Origin: Rebecca billardiae RCC1528
Lineage: Eukaryota > Haptophyta
DNA length: 64,000 nt
Assembly (NCBI GenBank): GCA_965240325.2
Contig: OZ251226.1
Span: forward strand, 496,001 to 560,000
Reading direction: 5' to 3'
The notes below the pieces were generated by a model. It had not been told where the DNA came from. It searched no databases and worked only from the letters and a program-made list of their open reading frames with translations. This document shows, one piece after another, positions 19,469 to 30,300 of this stretch (position 1 is its first letter; every line of letters starts with the position of its first letter). The translations under genes were made by a program, and so were the position numbers.

Positions 19469-21891
19469 ATGGGCGTCCTCCGCGTGCTCGAGTCGGTCCA
19501 TTTCTACCGCCACGTGCCTCGCGACCTGTCGCAGGGCACGGCCTCTGGCGGTGTGCTCTCTCTGCTCGCCGCCGCGGCGATGGCCTACCTCTTCTTCTCC
19601 GACCTCGCCGCGTTCCTGCGCGTCGACTGGAACCACGAGGTGCACATCGACCAGGTGCGCGGCGCGACGCCCTTTCCCGCCGTGCGCCGCGCCATCCCTG
19701 CTCCCGCGCGGGCCGGGTGTGTGGGCGGACCGTCCCGAGCACCCTCGCCCGACGCACCTCCGCCCCGCCGTGCCCGCCCGCCTCGGCGCAGATCTACGAC
19801 CACTCGATCCGCGTGAACTTCAACATGACGATGCTGCGGCTGCCGTGCCAGTACGTCAACTTGGACGTGTTCGACGTGATGGGCGCGTCGGTGCACAACG
19901 TGACGCGCGGCGTGTTCCGGCATCGCGTCCTCGCCAACGGCGTGCGCGCCGACTTCAAGCCGCAGAAGCGGCCCAAGTCGTGGCAGCGCAGCATGGGCGC
20001 GCGCGCGGACGCTCGGCCGCCGTCGGCGCGGGAGCTGAACGTCACGACCGCACAGGTGGAGGGCGTGACGCACATCGACGCGGAGGGCTTCGGCCCGTTC
20101 CTGCGCGCGCGGCCGCACGCGCTCGTCCTCTTCGGCGCGGCGTGGTGCCCGTGGACCTCCGACCTGCTGCCCACGTGGGCGGACGTCGAGCGGCGCGTGC
20201 GCGCGGACGCACGGCTCGGGCAGCAGCTGGCCGTGGGCTACCTCGACTGCGCGCGGCCGGAGGTGCGGCCGGTGTGCAAGGCGCACTTCGTGCAGGCGTT
20301 CCCGTCGGTGCACCTGTACCAGCACAACGAGACGAGCGTGCACCAGAACTACGTCGGCCCGCGCGCCCCCGAGCCGCTGCTCGAGTTTGCGCGCGCGGCG
20401 GTCGAGCACACGGCGCGCTCGTCGCTCGCGACGCCGTTCCACGCCAACGGCGTGCACGGCGCGCACGGGTTCGAGGGGTGCGGGCTGAGTGGCGCGTTCT
20501 ACGTGGCGCGCGTGCCCGGCTCGCTGCGCATCTCCGCGCACTCCGACGCGCACTCGCTCAACCCCGCGTGGATCGACATGGACCACCACGTGGACGCGCT
20601 CACGTTTGGCGTGCCCGACACGAAGGAGCGGCTGCACCACGAGAAGGCGCTGCAGAAGCTTCTGGAGGAGTCGGAGGGGCTGAGCGCGCCGGCGCTCGAG
20701 GCGCACGAGCGCCGCGGGCTGACGGTGCGCGCGCGCCGCGCGCGGCACCGCCGAGTCGCGCGCGCCCGCCTCGGCCCGCACGGGCCGCCCGCGCGCCCCG
20801 GACCGGAGCGCGCCTCCCGCCGACACGCTTGCGCCCGCGCGCGCCCGCGCGCCGTGCGCTGCGCCGCGCCCCGCGTGCGCCGGCAGGACCCGTTCGAGCA
20901 CATCGACGACCTGGCGTTCCTCCCGCAGCACAGCGCGGGCAGCGTCGTCCGCCCGTTCCGCCCGGGCAAGCGCAAGGCCTCGCGCTTCGAGCGCTTCGTC
21001 TCGATGGTGGAGCGGCTCAAGCACAAGCAGGCAAAGGTGGGTGCGCGCGGCAGTGCGCGGCAGTGCGCCGCAGTGCGCGGAAGCACTCACGGCGCAGGCG
21101 CGGCGCGGGCGCGGCGCACGCACACGACGCGCGCGGGTGCGCTCCGTCCCGCGCTGCTCTGCGCACCGGGGCGCGGATGGGCTGTGCGCTGCGGCGGGCG
21201 GGCTGCGTGGGGTGGGCCGCGTGTGCAGGGGAGGGCTGCCTGCCCGACGGCGCGCGGCGCGGCGCAGCGGCTGGCGCGGCGCTGCGCGTGCGCGCTGCCC
21301 GCTCGCCTCGGCTCCGGTCCACGCCGGTCGGCCGGATGCGGCGCCGACGCTGCGCTGCACTGCGACGACACGGACGACGCCTGACGCGCCCGCCCGCGTG
21401 CGTGCCCTCGCGCCTGCGCCCCGGCGTGCGCCGCTCTCTACCCGCGCGATCGGCCCGCCCGCTCGCGCGCGCCCTGCGCCCACTCTCCTCCGCAGGTGGC
21501 CTCGATCCACGCGCACGACGCGCACGGCCCCAACTCGCTGGGCAACCGCTCGTTCGTCTCAGTCGGCCACCAGTTCGTCTCGATGGAGCACTACCTCAAG
21601 GTGATCCCGACCACGTACAAGTTTGCCGACAACGACGAGCTCGACTCGTACACGTACACGGTGAACAACCGACAGACGATCCGCGGCTACTCGCCGACGG
21701 CCGTCTTCTCGTTCGACTTCTCGCCGCTACGCGTCGCGATCGTCGAGGAGCGCACCGACCTCGCCACGTTCCTCACGCAGGTGTGCGCGATCATCGGCGG
21801 CGTCTTCACGGTCGTCGGGCTGATCGACGCCTCCCTCTTCCACGCGAGCGACCTGCTGGCGAAGAAGATGCAGCTGGGCAAGGCCAGCTAG
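19469..21891 (+). CDS. PDI-C type protein disulfide isomerase: thioredoxin domain inside an Erv41/46 (ERGIC) fold
   Basis: Four exons (19469-19654, 19792-20724, 20887-21036, 21496-21891), all introns phase 0, give 554 residues. Like plant PDI5-3/5-4 it begins with an ERGIC N-terminal part and membrane helix (~28-48), then the lumenal Erv41 motif (IRVNFNMTMLRLPCQYVNLDVFDVMG region). A thioredoxin domain (~135-270) follows with active site AAWCPWT, which like plant PDI-C keeps one Cys and a Trp and lacks the second Cys. The Erv C-terminal part has GCGLSGAFYVARVPGSLRIS and HSLNPAWIDMDHHVD. A last membrane helix (TQVCAIIGGVFTVVGLIDAS) ends the protein. Erv41/46 proteins cycle between ER and Golgi; PDI-C proteins act in that early secretory system. 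The 162-bp second intron is a multiple of three and reads through, which can mislead automatic annotation. Confidence 0.9.
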
Positions 21892-22060
21892 CTGGCGGGC
21901 GCCACTCACTCAGTCTCACTACTCTCAGGGCCACTGCCGTGAGACGCGGCGCGCACGCTGACGCCCTCGCTGGTACACGGCGGCGGACCAGCCAGGGACG
22001 ACCGCCGCTGAGCGGGTGCTCCAGACAAGAGACCTGCGTAGTACCCCCATATACCATCTA

Positions 22061-23190
22061 CCAAGGGCGGTAAGGGCTGTCAACTCCCAGTGGCGGCAGC
22101 GCCAGAGGTTGGTTCCCGCTTCGCTGCTGCGCGGCCTCGCTCCAGCGACTAACTCTCGTGGGCGCCCGCCCCGGGGGGGGAGTGGGGCGCGCACGGCGCG
22201 AGCTCCTGCGGCCGTGTACGCGCGCGCGGAGGCGGCGCGCGCGGCTGGGCAGGTGCTAGGGAGTGTATGTCGCCCTCCCACGCCGCGCGCCTTGCTCGCC
22301 GCCGCTGTCGCCGCGCCTCAGGCCAGCGCGCACGCGTGCGCCGCCTCCAGAGCCAGCCTCGGGCCCGCGGCAGCTGGCCGCGCGCGTGTGGTGCGCGGTC
22401 TGGTCGGCGCGAGTCGGTCGGGGCCATCGGGCGAGGTTCGCATACTATAGACGCGCGCTCTGCCGCCGCGCGCCGCCGCGCACGGTTGTCATGGGTCGAC
22501 ACGCAAGCATCTTAGGTCTGACACGAACTGCAGCACGAATGCGAAAATGCTCATGTTTGGACGCTCATGGAGACGCTGAAGAGCACAACAGACGAGCGCA
22601 GGCGATGGAGAGCGGGGCAATGCACTCATTGGACGCCGTACACGCACCCAATGCGGCCGCCTATCACGCGCATGGGCGCTCACTGTCGCGTGTTCGAGCT
22701 CATTTCTGCTTGTCGTGCATTCATCGATCAGCTTCCTTCAACAGCTTCACGGGATGGTACCGGGCCCATGCGCGGCGGCGCGCGGCGGCAGAGCGCGCGT
22801 CTATAGTATGCGAACCTCGCCCGATGGCCCCGACCGACTCGCGCCGACCAGACCGCGCACCACACGCGCGCGGCCAGCTGCCGCGGGCCCGAGGCTGGCT
22901 CTGGAGGCGGCGCACGCGTGCGCGCTGGCCTGAGGCGCGGCGACAGCGGCGGCGAGCAAGGCGCGCGGCGTGGGAGGGCGACATACACTCCCTAGCACCT
23001 ACCCAGCCGCGCGCGCCGCCTCCGCGCGCGCGTACACGGCCGCAGGAGCTCGCGCCGTGCGCGCCCCACTCGCCCCCCGGGGCGGGCGCCCACGAGAGTT
23101 AGTCGCTGGAGCGAGGCCGCGCAGCAGCGAAGCGGGAACCAACCTCTGTCACCGCCGCCACTGGGAGTTGACAGCCCTTACCGCCCTTGG
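22061..23190. repeat. Foldback repeat 1: 422-bp inverted arms, 286-bp loop
   Basis: The left arm 22061-22482 and right arm 22769-23190 are reverse complements of equal length, differing at about six positions (for example a short cluster near 22098 and single bases near 22180 and 22252). The loop 22483-22768 is unique and has no recognisable gene. Confidence 0.93.
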
Positions 23191-23323
23191 AGGCCACTCG
23201 AGCGACTTCGTGTCAGGCGAGGCAGATCGCGCCAGTGCGAGGCGAGGCAGACGCTCGCCTGCCTCGCCCAGCAGGCGAGGCAGCTAAGCTAGTAAAGCCG
23301 CGGCCGAACTTTACGAAAGCCAA

Positions 23324-23482
23324 ATGTCTGCCGGTGCGCCGCCCGTCTTTGCGCACGGTGACAAGGGCGCGCGAGGGCGCTTCCTCACGATCCCGAAGAG
23401 CGCTGCGCGCGGCGTCGCGTTGGCGGCGGCAGCGGCGCTGGGGTGTATCTTGCCCATTCTGCTTGGCGGTGCGCGCTCATGA
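23324..23482 (+). CDS. 52-codon ORF with one possible membrane helix, left arm of foldback 2
   Basis: ATG 23324 to TGA 23482 encodes 52 residues starting MSAGAPPVFAHGDKGARGRF, followed by a hydrophobic stretch ALAAAAALGCILPILLGG. The length and single helix resemble small mitochondrial membrane proteins, but I do not recognise a family. It lies in the repeat arm and has an exact mirror copy. It may be a captured gene fragment or chance. Confidence 0.3.
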   Translation: MSAGAPPVFAHGDKGARGRFLTIPKSAARGVALAAAAALGCILPILLGGARS

Positions 23483-23950
23483 CGCCTCGGCCGCCGCCAC
23501 GCCATGCGCGACCGGGCGTGTCGCCTTCTTGACGGGCAGTGCACACGCCCTTGCAAGCGCACAGCCGTGAAGAGCCGAGAGCGTCCGTCGCGCGCACGCC
23601 GCCCACGCGGGATGAGGTTTCAGGACTATTCGTATGACACTGAGCGATCGCGCTCTGGCATGTGCGAGCCATGATGACCATGGGTAGCAACTACGATGAC
23701 CACTGCTCACCTGCATTTCAGCCGATGACATCCTCTCGTTCAGCGATCTTGACTGCTCTGAACGCATGGCGAACTCGGCGGAGCGCATGGGCAAGGTGGC
23801 TTCGTTGATAACACAAAGCATCCCGCGTGGGCGGCGTGCGCGCGACGGACGCTCTCGGCTCTTCACGGCTGTGCGCTTGCAAGGGCGTGTGCACTGCCCG
23901 TCAAGAAGGCGACACGCCCGGTCGCGCATGGCGTGGCGGCGGCCGAGGCG

Positions 23951-24109
23951 TCATGAGCGCGCACCGCCAAGCAGAATGGGCAAGATACACCCCAGCGCCG
24001 CTGCCGCCGCCAACGCGACGCCGCGCGCAGCGCTCTTCGGGATCGTGAGGAAGCGCCCTCGCGCGCCCTTGTCACCGTGCGCAAAGACGGGCGGCGCACC
24101 GGCAGACAT
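23951..24109 (-). CDS. Mirror copy of the 52-codon ORF, right arm of foldback 2
   Basis: The reverse complement of the left-arm ORF, intact from ATG 24109 to its stop at 23951. Both copies being open reflects the near identity of the arms and is not independent evidence for coding. Confidence 0.3.
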   Translation of the reverse strand: MSAGAPPVFAHGDKGARGRFLTIPKSAARGVALAAAAALGCILPILLGGARS

Positions 24110-24377
24110 TTGGCTTTCGTAAAGTTCGGCCGCGGCTTTACTAGCTTAGCTGCCTCGCCTGCTGGGCGAGGCAGGCGAGCGTCTGCCTCGCCTCGCACTG
24201 GCGCGATCTGCCTCGCCTGACACGAAGTCGCTCGAGCGGCCTCCCTTGCATCTACCATACTGTAGCCTCGTCAAGAGACAAGACTGCGTCTCGCCCGTCA
24301 CGGACTCACACCACTCACGGACACGGTCACGATGGGCACGATATATGGCGCCGCGCGAAGTCCGCGCGCGTGCGCGC

Positions 24378-27300
24378 TCAGTCGCTGTCGCTGTCCGCGG
24401 CGGCAGCTGGCGCACCACGGAGCTCTGCCTCCGGCACGGCTGCGACCGCCTGATGCCGCCGGAAGCGCGTCTCGTAGATGCGCTCGAGCGGCCGCGATGC
24501 CATCTTGTCGTGCTGCTTTGCCAGATCCGTCACCTGCGGCGGCCGCGACGCGGCCAGGCCGGGGCGGCGGCGCGGCGCGTGGGCGATCATCACGTGCGTG
24601 CGGCGGGTGCCGGGGCGCACGAGCAGGCGGTGCGCACCGCCAGACGCGCGGGCGGATCGGTCGAGTGGGCCGCGGCGCGCGCGTCCGCCCTCGCGCTCGC
24701 GAGGCACTCGCCGCGCGGCATCTGGCACGCGCGCGCGCGCGCCGCCGCGACGCACCGCCTTGAGCGCAGCCTTTGCCGCGCTCGACGCATAGCCCGCGGC
24801 CGCTTCGGCGTGCTTGTGCATCTGCGGCTCGAGCACGCCGCGCACGCGCTCCTCCTGCTCGCGGTGCGCCTCGGCAAAGTCCTTGAGCTCCCCCCAGAGG
24901 CCGGGCTGCCGCTCGAGCAGCTCGCGGCCGTGCTTGCGCTCCAGCTGCAGCGCCGACTCGACCGCCTTGCGCACGCGCACGACCGCGGCGCGCTGGGCGT
25001 CGACCCAGTGCTGCGCCGCGCCGACGGAGCGCAGCAGCCGCTCGCGCGCGCGGAGCTCCGCCTCGAGCTGCTCGTGCCGCCGCCGCTGCTGTGACGTGTG
25101 CGCGCGCGCGAGCGCGGCGCGCGGCTGGCCCGAGCCGCGCGCCGCGCCGTGCGCGCGCAGCAGCGCGCTCACCACCTCCGTGTGTGCGCTCTGCTCGCGC
25201 TCGGCGTCGTCTAGCGGCGTGTGCCCGTGGTCGTCCTCCGCGTTCACGTCCACCCCGGCCGCCTTGCACAGGCACGACGCCGCGCCGAGCGCGGCGTGCG
25301 ACGCGGCCACGTGCAGCGCGGTGCGGCCGAACGAATCGGCCGCGTTCACGTCGCACCGAAAGAACAGAAGCCGCGTGAGCGCGGGCGCGTCGTCCGCCGC
25401 GGCCGCCGCGTTGAGCCGCGCCGCGTGGTCGAGGCCGCCGAGGTGGGCGCCGGCGGCGAGCAGCGCGTCCGCGCTGCCGAGCTGCGCGTGCGTGAGCGCG
25501 GAGCGCAGCGGCGTCTTGCCGCGCCGGTCGACCGCGTTTGCGTCCGCGCGGCGCGCGAGCAGCAGCTGGATCATCTGGACGCGCCCCTCGGCCGCTGCGA
25601 GGTGCAGCGCCGTGCGGCCGAAGGCGGTGGCGGCGTTCACGCTCGCGCCGAAGCGGAGGAGGCGCTCGAGCGTCTCGAGCCCGTCGGGCTGCCTCACCGC
25701 CGCGACCAGCTCCTGCGTCGCGTGCGAGGACGAGTGCACCGCGCCGTGCCGCGCGAGCAGCGCCGCCGCGTCGCGCTGGTTGCTGCGCAGCGCGTCGGCG
25801 AGCGGCGTGCTGCCGTGCTCGTCCTCCGCGTTCACGTCGGCGCGCGCCGAGAGGAGCAGCTCAATCAGAGGCGCGCTCCCCGCGCACGCGGCGAGGTGCA
25901 GCGCGCGCCGGCCCGAGAAGTCGCCGCGGTCGACCTCGACGGCTCCGCCCGCCAGCATCCGCCGCACCTTGCCCAGATCCCCGTGCGCGCACGCGGCGCA
26001 CAGCCGAGCGAGCTGCACGTCTGCGCGCCGCTGCCGCGCGACCGCAAGCACCTGCGCGCGGCGCGCGCGCGCGCCAGAGAGAGAGAGAGAGAGAGAGAGA
26101 GTGCAGGGCGCCGTGCCGCACGCGGGTGCGCGGGCGTGTGCTCGGCCAACGCGTGAGCTCGCGCGCGGCCGCAGCTCGCGCCGGCCGTGCGCTCGCGCGC
26201 GAGCGCGCGCCCCAAAGGTCAACGCTCGGGCACGCGCGTGCCACCGCGCGCGGCGTGAGGGCTCCTCGGCGGTGACTCACCGAGTTGAGCTTGTGCACCG
26301 AGTCCTGCCTCGTCGCCGCCTCCGAGTGCGCGGCGCTCGGCGCCTCCGACGCCGCGTACTGCGACTCAGACGCGACGGCCGAGCTCACGCCCGACGAGCG
26401 CGCGGAGACTGCGGAGCGTGCCGAGCGCATCACTGTGAAGCCTGCGCGCGGCGCGCGGCGCGCGGCCGGCAGGCGCGTTGGCGAGCGGGCGCGGCGCGGC
26501 GCGGCGCGGCGCGGTGCGGGCTGCTCGCGCGCGTGCGCGGCGCGCGCACCCTCCGACGAGCGCAGCGCCGCGTCCATCACGTGCTCCTCCTCGCCGGGGA
26601 ACGTCTTGAGCAGCTCCTTGTACTGCTCGGCCGAGAGCACAAACAGACTGGTGCCGCTCAGGCCGAGCGCGGCGCGCGCCGACTTCACGTGCCGCACGCC
26701 GAAGACGAAGGGGACGTCGCCGAGGGTCGAGCCGGGCGGCAGCGTGTCCACCGCCTCGGCGAGCTCGTACGTGCCCCCGTGCCCGTGCGCCTCCTCCTCC
26801 TCGAACACCTCGACCGCGCCCGACGCGACGAAGAGCAGCTCGGTGCACGCCTCGCCCGCGCGGAAGAGCACGCTCTCCGCCTCGAGCGAGCGCTCGCGCA
26901 GCAAAGAGGAGAGCCGGTCCTTGAAGCCCTCGGAGCACTTGGAGAGGAGCGGCGCGGCGCCGACGAGGTGCCGGTTGGTGTGCGCGGACACCTCGATCTG
27001 CAGCGGCATCGGCAGCCCCGCGTAGATCGCCTCGCCCGACGTGGCGGAGAGCGAGGCGTTCTGCAGCCGCAGCTGGAAGAAGCGCGTCAGCCGGCCTTTG
27101 AGCGCGCCGGGCACGCGGATCGCCTCCACGTATGCGGTCACCACCTCGAGCTGGCCGCGCTTCTTGACGATCTCGTCGTCCTGCTTCATCACCAGCCCGG
27201 ACACCTGCCCGACCACCCACGCATACACCGTCATGTTGAGCACGAGCATCAGGATGTAGAACCCAACCTGTGCGCACGGGCCCCGGGCGCGCCGCGCAGG

Positions 27301-30300
27301 GCGAGGGGCGTGAGCGCGCGCGCGGCGCGCGGCACTCGGCGGCCGCGCGCGACGGCGGGCGGGCTGGCACGCCGCGCGCAGGCGTGGCGGCGATCTCGGC
27401 GCAGTCTCGCGCGCGCCTCGGCGTAGTTGGCCGGCAGCTGCAGCGTGCCGAGCGTGGTCACCATCGAGAGCACGATGTACGTGCCCGCGAGGTAGTGGTC
27501 CAGCGCCTCCACCTCCACCGCGTCGAACTTGCGGAACTCGCCGTCCACGGACGCGCGCGCCTCGTTGTACGCGCCCGCCCACGTGACGCGCGCGTGCTGC
27601 CGCGCAACGTCGGTCTCGCCGAGCGCGTGGAGGATGCACGCGAGCAGGTGGGAGACGAGCAGCAGCACGAGGATGTAGTGGCACAGCCCCGAGAGCAGCT
27701 GGTCGTCGCGCAGCGAGCGGCCCCAGCGCAGGTACGCGCGCAGCGTGTACCGCAGGTTGAGCAGCCGCACGACGCGCAGGACGAGCCGCCACATCGGGTG
27801 CGCGCCGAGCGCGAGCGCGAGCAGGTCGTGCGGCCACGCCGCGAACGCGTCGGCGACGAAGGGGCCCTTGAGGTACGCGTCGCGCATCAGCCTGGGCTCG
27901 ACCACCTCGACCGAGCGCTCGTTCACATACGTCGTGCGGAAGCGCAGCGCGATCCGAGCCAAGTAGAAGGCGTCCACGCCGAGGTTGAGCTGCAGCAGCC
28001 ACGGCGTGCGCAGCGCCTCGTCGAGGAAGGAGAGCTGCAGCGGGATCAGGAAGAGGTCGACGACGGTCAGCCCGAGGAAGAGCGCGTGCAGCGACGCGTG
28101 CGCGCGCGAGTGCACCGAGAGGGTCCAGCGGCTGCGAGCCTTGGCCGCGTCGCCGTCCGCGGTCGGGCTGGCGAGCGGCGCGCCGCCCTCGGGCGACACC
28201 TTGGCTGTCCGCGCGCCGCCCGCGCCGCTGCGCACGCCGAGCGCGCCGAGCGCGAGCTGCGCGAGCCTCAGCGAGCCGGACGCCTTGTGCGAGCCCTCCA
28301 GCTTGAACGCGGCGGCCGCCTCGAGCAGCGCGTCGGCGAGCCCCTCCCACGTGAGCTCGGCGCCCGCGCCGTGCGCGCCGGCCGCGTCGGCGGCGGCTCT
28401 GCCTCGCGCCGACGCGAGCGCGCTGCCCGATGCTGCCGCGCGCGCGCCGCCGTCGCTCGCGCCCGCGCCCGCGCGCGGCTTGAGCGAGCGCCCGAGCCGC
28501 CGCTCGCACCACGCCGCCGCCGTCGCCGGGCGCGCGCCGACCGGCAGGATCACGTACTGCTCGACCACGCCGAGCAGCTCGGACGCCGTCACCGCCGCGT
28601 CCGCCGCCAGCCGCCCGGACTCGACGCGCTGCTGCACGCCCTCCGCCACGGCCGCGTACGCCGCGGCCGAGACGACCGCCTGCTCGAAGAGCGCGTACAC
28701 GCTCTCCGCCGCCGGCTCGGCGGCGAGGGCGTCGCCGTCGTGGGCGTGCTTGGCGGAGTCGAGGGCGGCGGCGCCGCCGCCGCCCGACGCCACGGACGCG
28801 GCCGTCGGCGTGCCCAGGGCCAGCTTGGGCACGGCGGCCAACTCGGGCTGCGCGTGGCCAGTCGGCGTTTTCTGCGCCGAAGCGAGGGCCGCGCCCGCCT
28901 CCGCCTCCGCCTCCGCCTCGTGCTCATCCTCGTGCGACTGCAGGACCCACGCGACGGCGCCGACGAGGAACTGCGGCTGCGTGAGCGACCGACCAGCAAG
29001 CCGCTTGCCGGGGTTCCGAACGCTCTGGCGGCGCGAGCTGGGACCGTTGTCAGGCGGCGCCGTGTCCGCGAGCTCGGGATCATCGCTGGCCTCGTCGTCG
29101 GCCGGCGCCGCCGCGAGCGCGGCAAGGTCGAGCAGGCTCGACGGCGCGACGGCGGGCGGGCGCTCGAGATCGTCGCCGCCGCGAGAGGGCCCCGCTGCTG
29201 TGGTTGCGGCGTTGGCGCCGCCCCGCGACGTGACGCCCACCGAGTCGGCCGGACCGCCGTGATCGGCGCCCGGACCCTCCGCCCTCTCCGCGGGCGGCTC
29301 CAGCTCGTCGCGCGAGAAGGCGAACGCGGCATCCAGCAGCACGCTGTACAGGGCCTTCACCTCGGTGGTGCCGAACTCGCCGAGGCTCTTCTGCAGCCGG
29401 CGCACGTCCCGCAGCCGGATCGCGCCCTGCCCGCGCTGGTCGAACAGCTGGAACAGCTCGGCCAACACGGCGCACGCCTCGTCCACCTCGTCGCACAGGG
29501 CGCGCGGCGCGCCGCCCTTGTCGGCCGCCGCCGAGCGCTTCGCATTGCCGCCGTCGTCGGCCTCGGTCTCGGCTGGCGCGCCGAGCGCTGCGAGCGTGTC
29601 CGAGGTGCTGTCCACCGTCTCAGCGAGTGGCGCCGGCCTCCAGGGCGCAGAGCCGCCCTGCAGCCGGATGACGGTGGTGCTGCCGAGCACCATCGACGCC
29701 CCCACGCCGCTGGCCCCGCCGGCCCTGCTGGCCCGGCTGGCCCGGCTGGCCCGGCTGACCCGGCTGGCCATGCTGGGGCGGCTCCTGGGCGGCTCGTCGG
29801 CCTCGTGCCAGAAGCGCGCAGCCGGCTCGACGAGCTCGCGCGCCGACGGCGCGGACGCGCCCGCCTTGTGCCGCGCCGCGAGCAGCCGGACCAGCCGAGG
29901 CGAGGTGAAGAGGACGAAGAAGCCGAGATCAGCCAGGTTGAAGCCGGCCGCGACCGCGTCGGCGCCGCCGCCATGCCCGCTCGGCTCGGCCGGCCGCGGC
30001 TGCTGCCAGCCCTCCTCCTGCTGCTGGGTCTGCTGAGGGCTGGCGCGCTGCATCAGCGGGGCGTTCGAGCCGCGCCGCTCCGGCCGATTCGCGCCGGCGC
30101 GGGTGACGCTGTCGCGCCGGGTGAAGCGGCGCGAGAAGAGCGCTGGGCTCCGCCCCTCGCTTGGGGCGCTCGGCACTGCGACCGAGCCGTGGCTAGCGCG
30201 CAGCTCGGCGCTGCGCGACATGCTCGACCGATTGGCGCGCCGCCGCTCGCGGTGCCGCTGGTGCGAGTGCATCGCGTGGCCCAGCGCGTCGACCTCGGCC

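Larger units (their letters stand above)
23189..24244. repeat. Foldback repeat 2: 426-bp inverted arms, 204-bp loop
   Basis: The left arm 23189-23614 and right arm 23819-24244 are reverse complements of equal length and nearly identical. The outer part of each arm contains several copies of GCGAGGCAG. The loop 23615-23818 is unique and shows no gene. Confidence 0.93.
22055..24256. mobile_element. Composite foldback element, probable non-autonomous DNA transposon
   Basis: Two adjoining long inverted repeats fill 22061-24244. The composite is bounded by CATCTAC at 22055-22061 and 24249-24255, a candidate 7-bp target-site duplication, and its ends read CAAGGGCGG (22062) and the complement of CAAGGGAGG (ending 24248), a terminal inverted repeat of hAT-like style. 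Arms differ at only a few positions, so it is young. No transposase-like ORF is present, hence non-autonomous. The junction at 23181-23190 contains another complement of CAAGGGCGG, as if one foldback unit was inserted beside or into the other. An assembly artefact of hairpin type cannot be excluded, but the unique loops and flanks argue against it. Confidence 0.7.

Noticed and set aside
22263-23102. A 279-codon ORF and its mirror ORFs
   Set aside because: They arise from the inverted arms of foldback 1, read in both directions, and have no recognisable domain.
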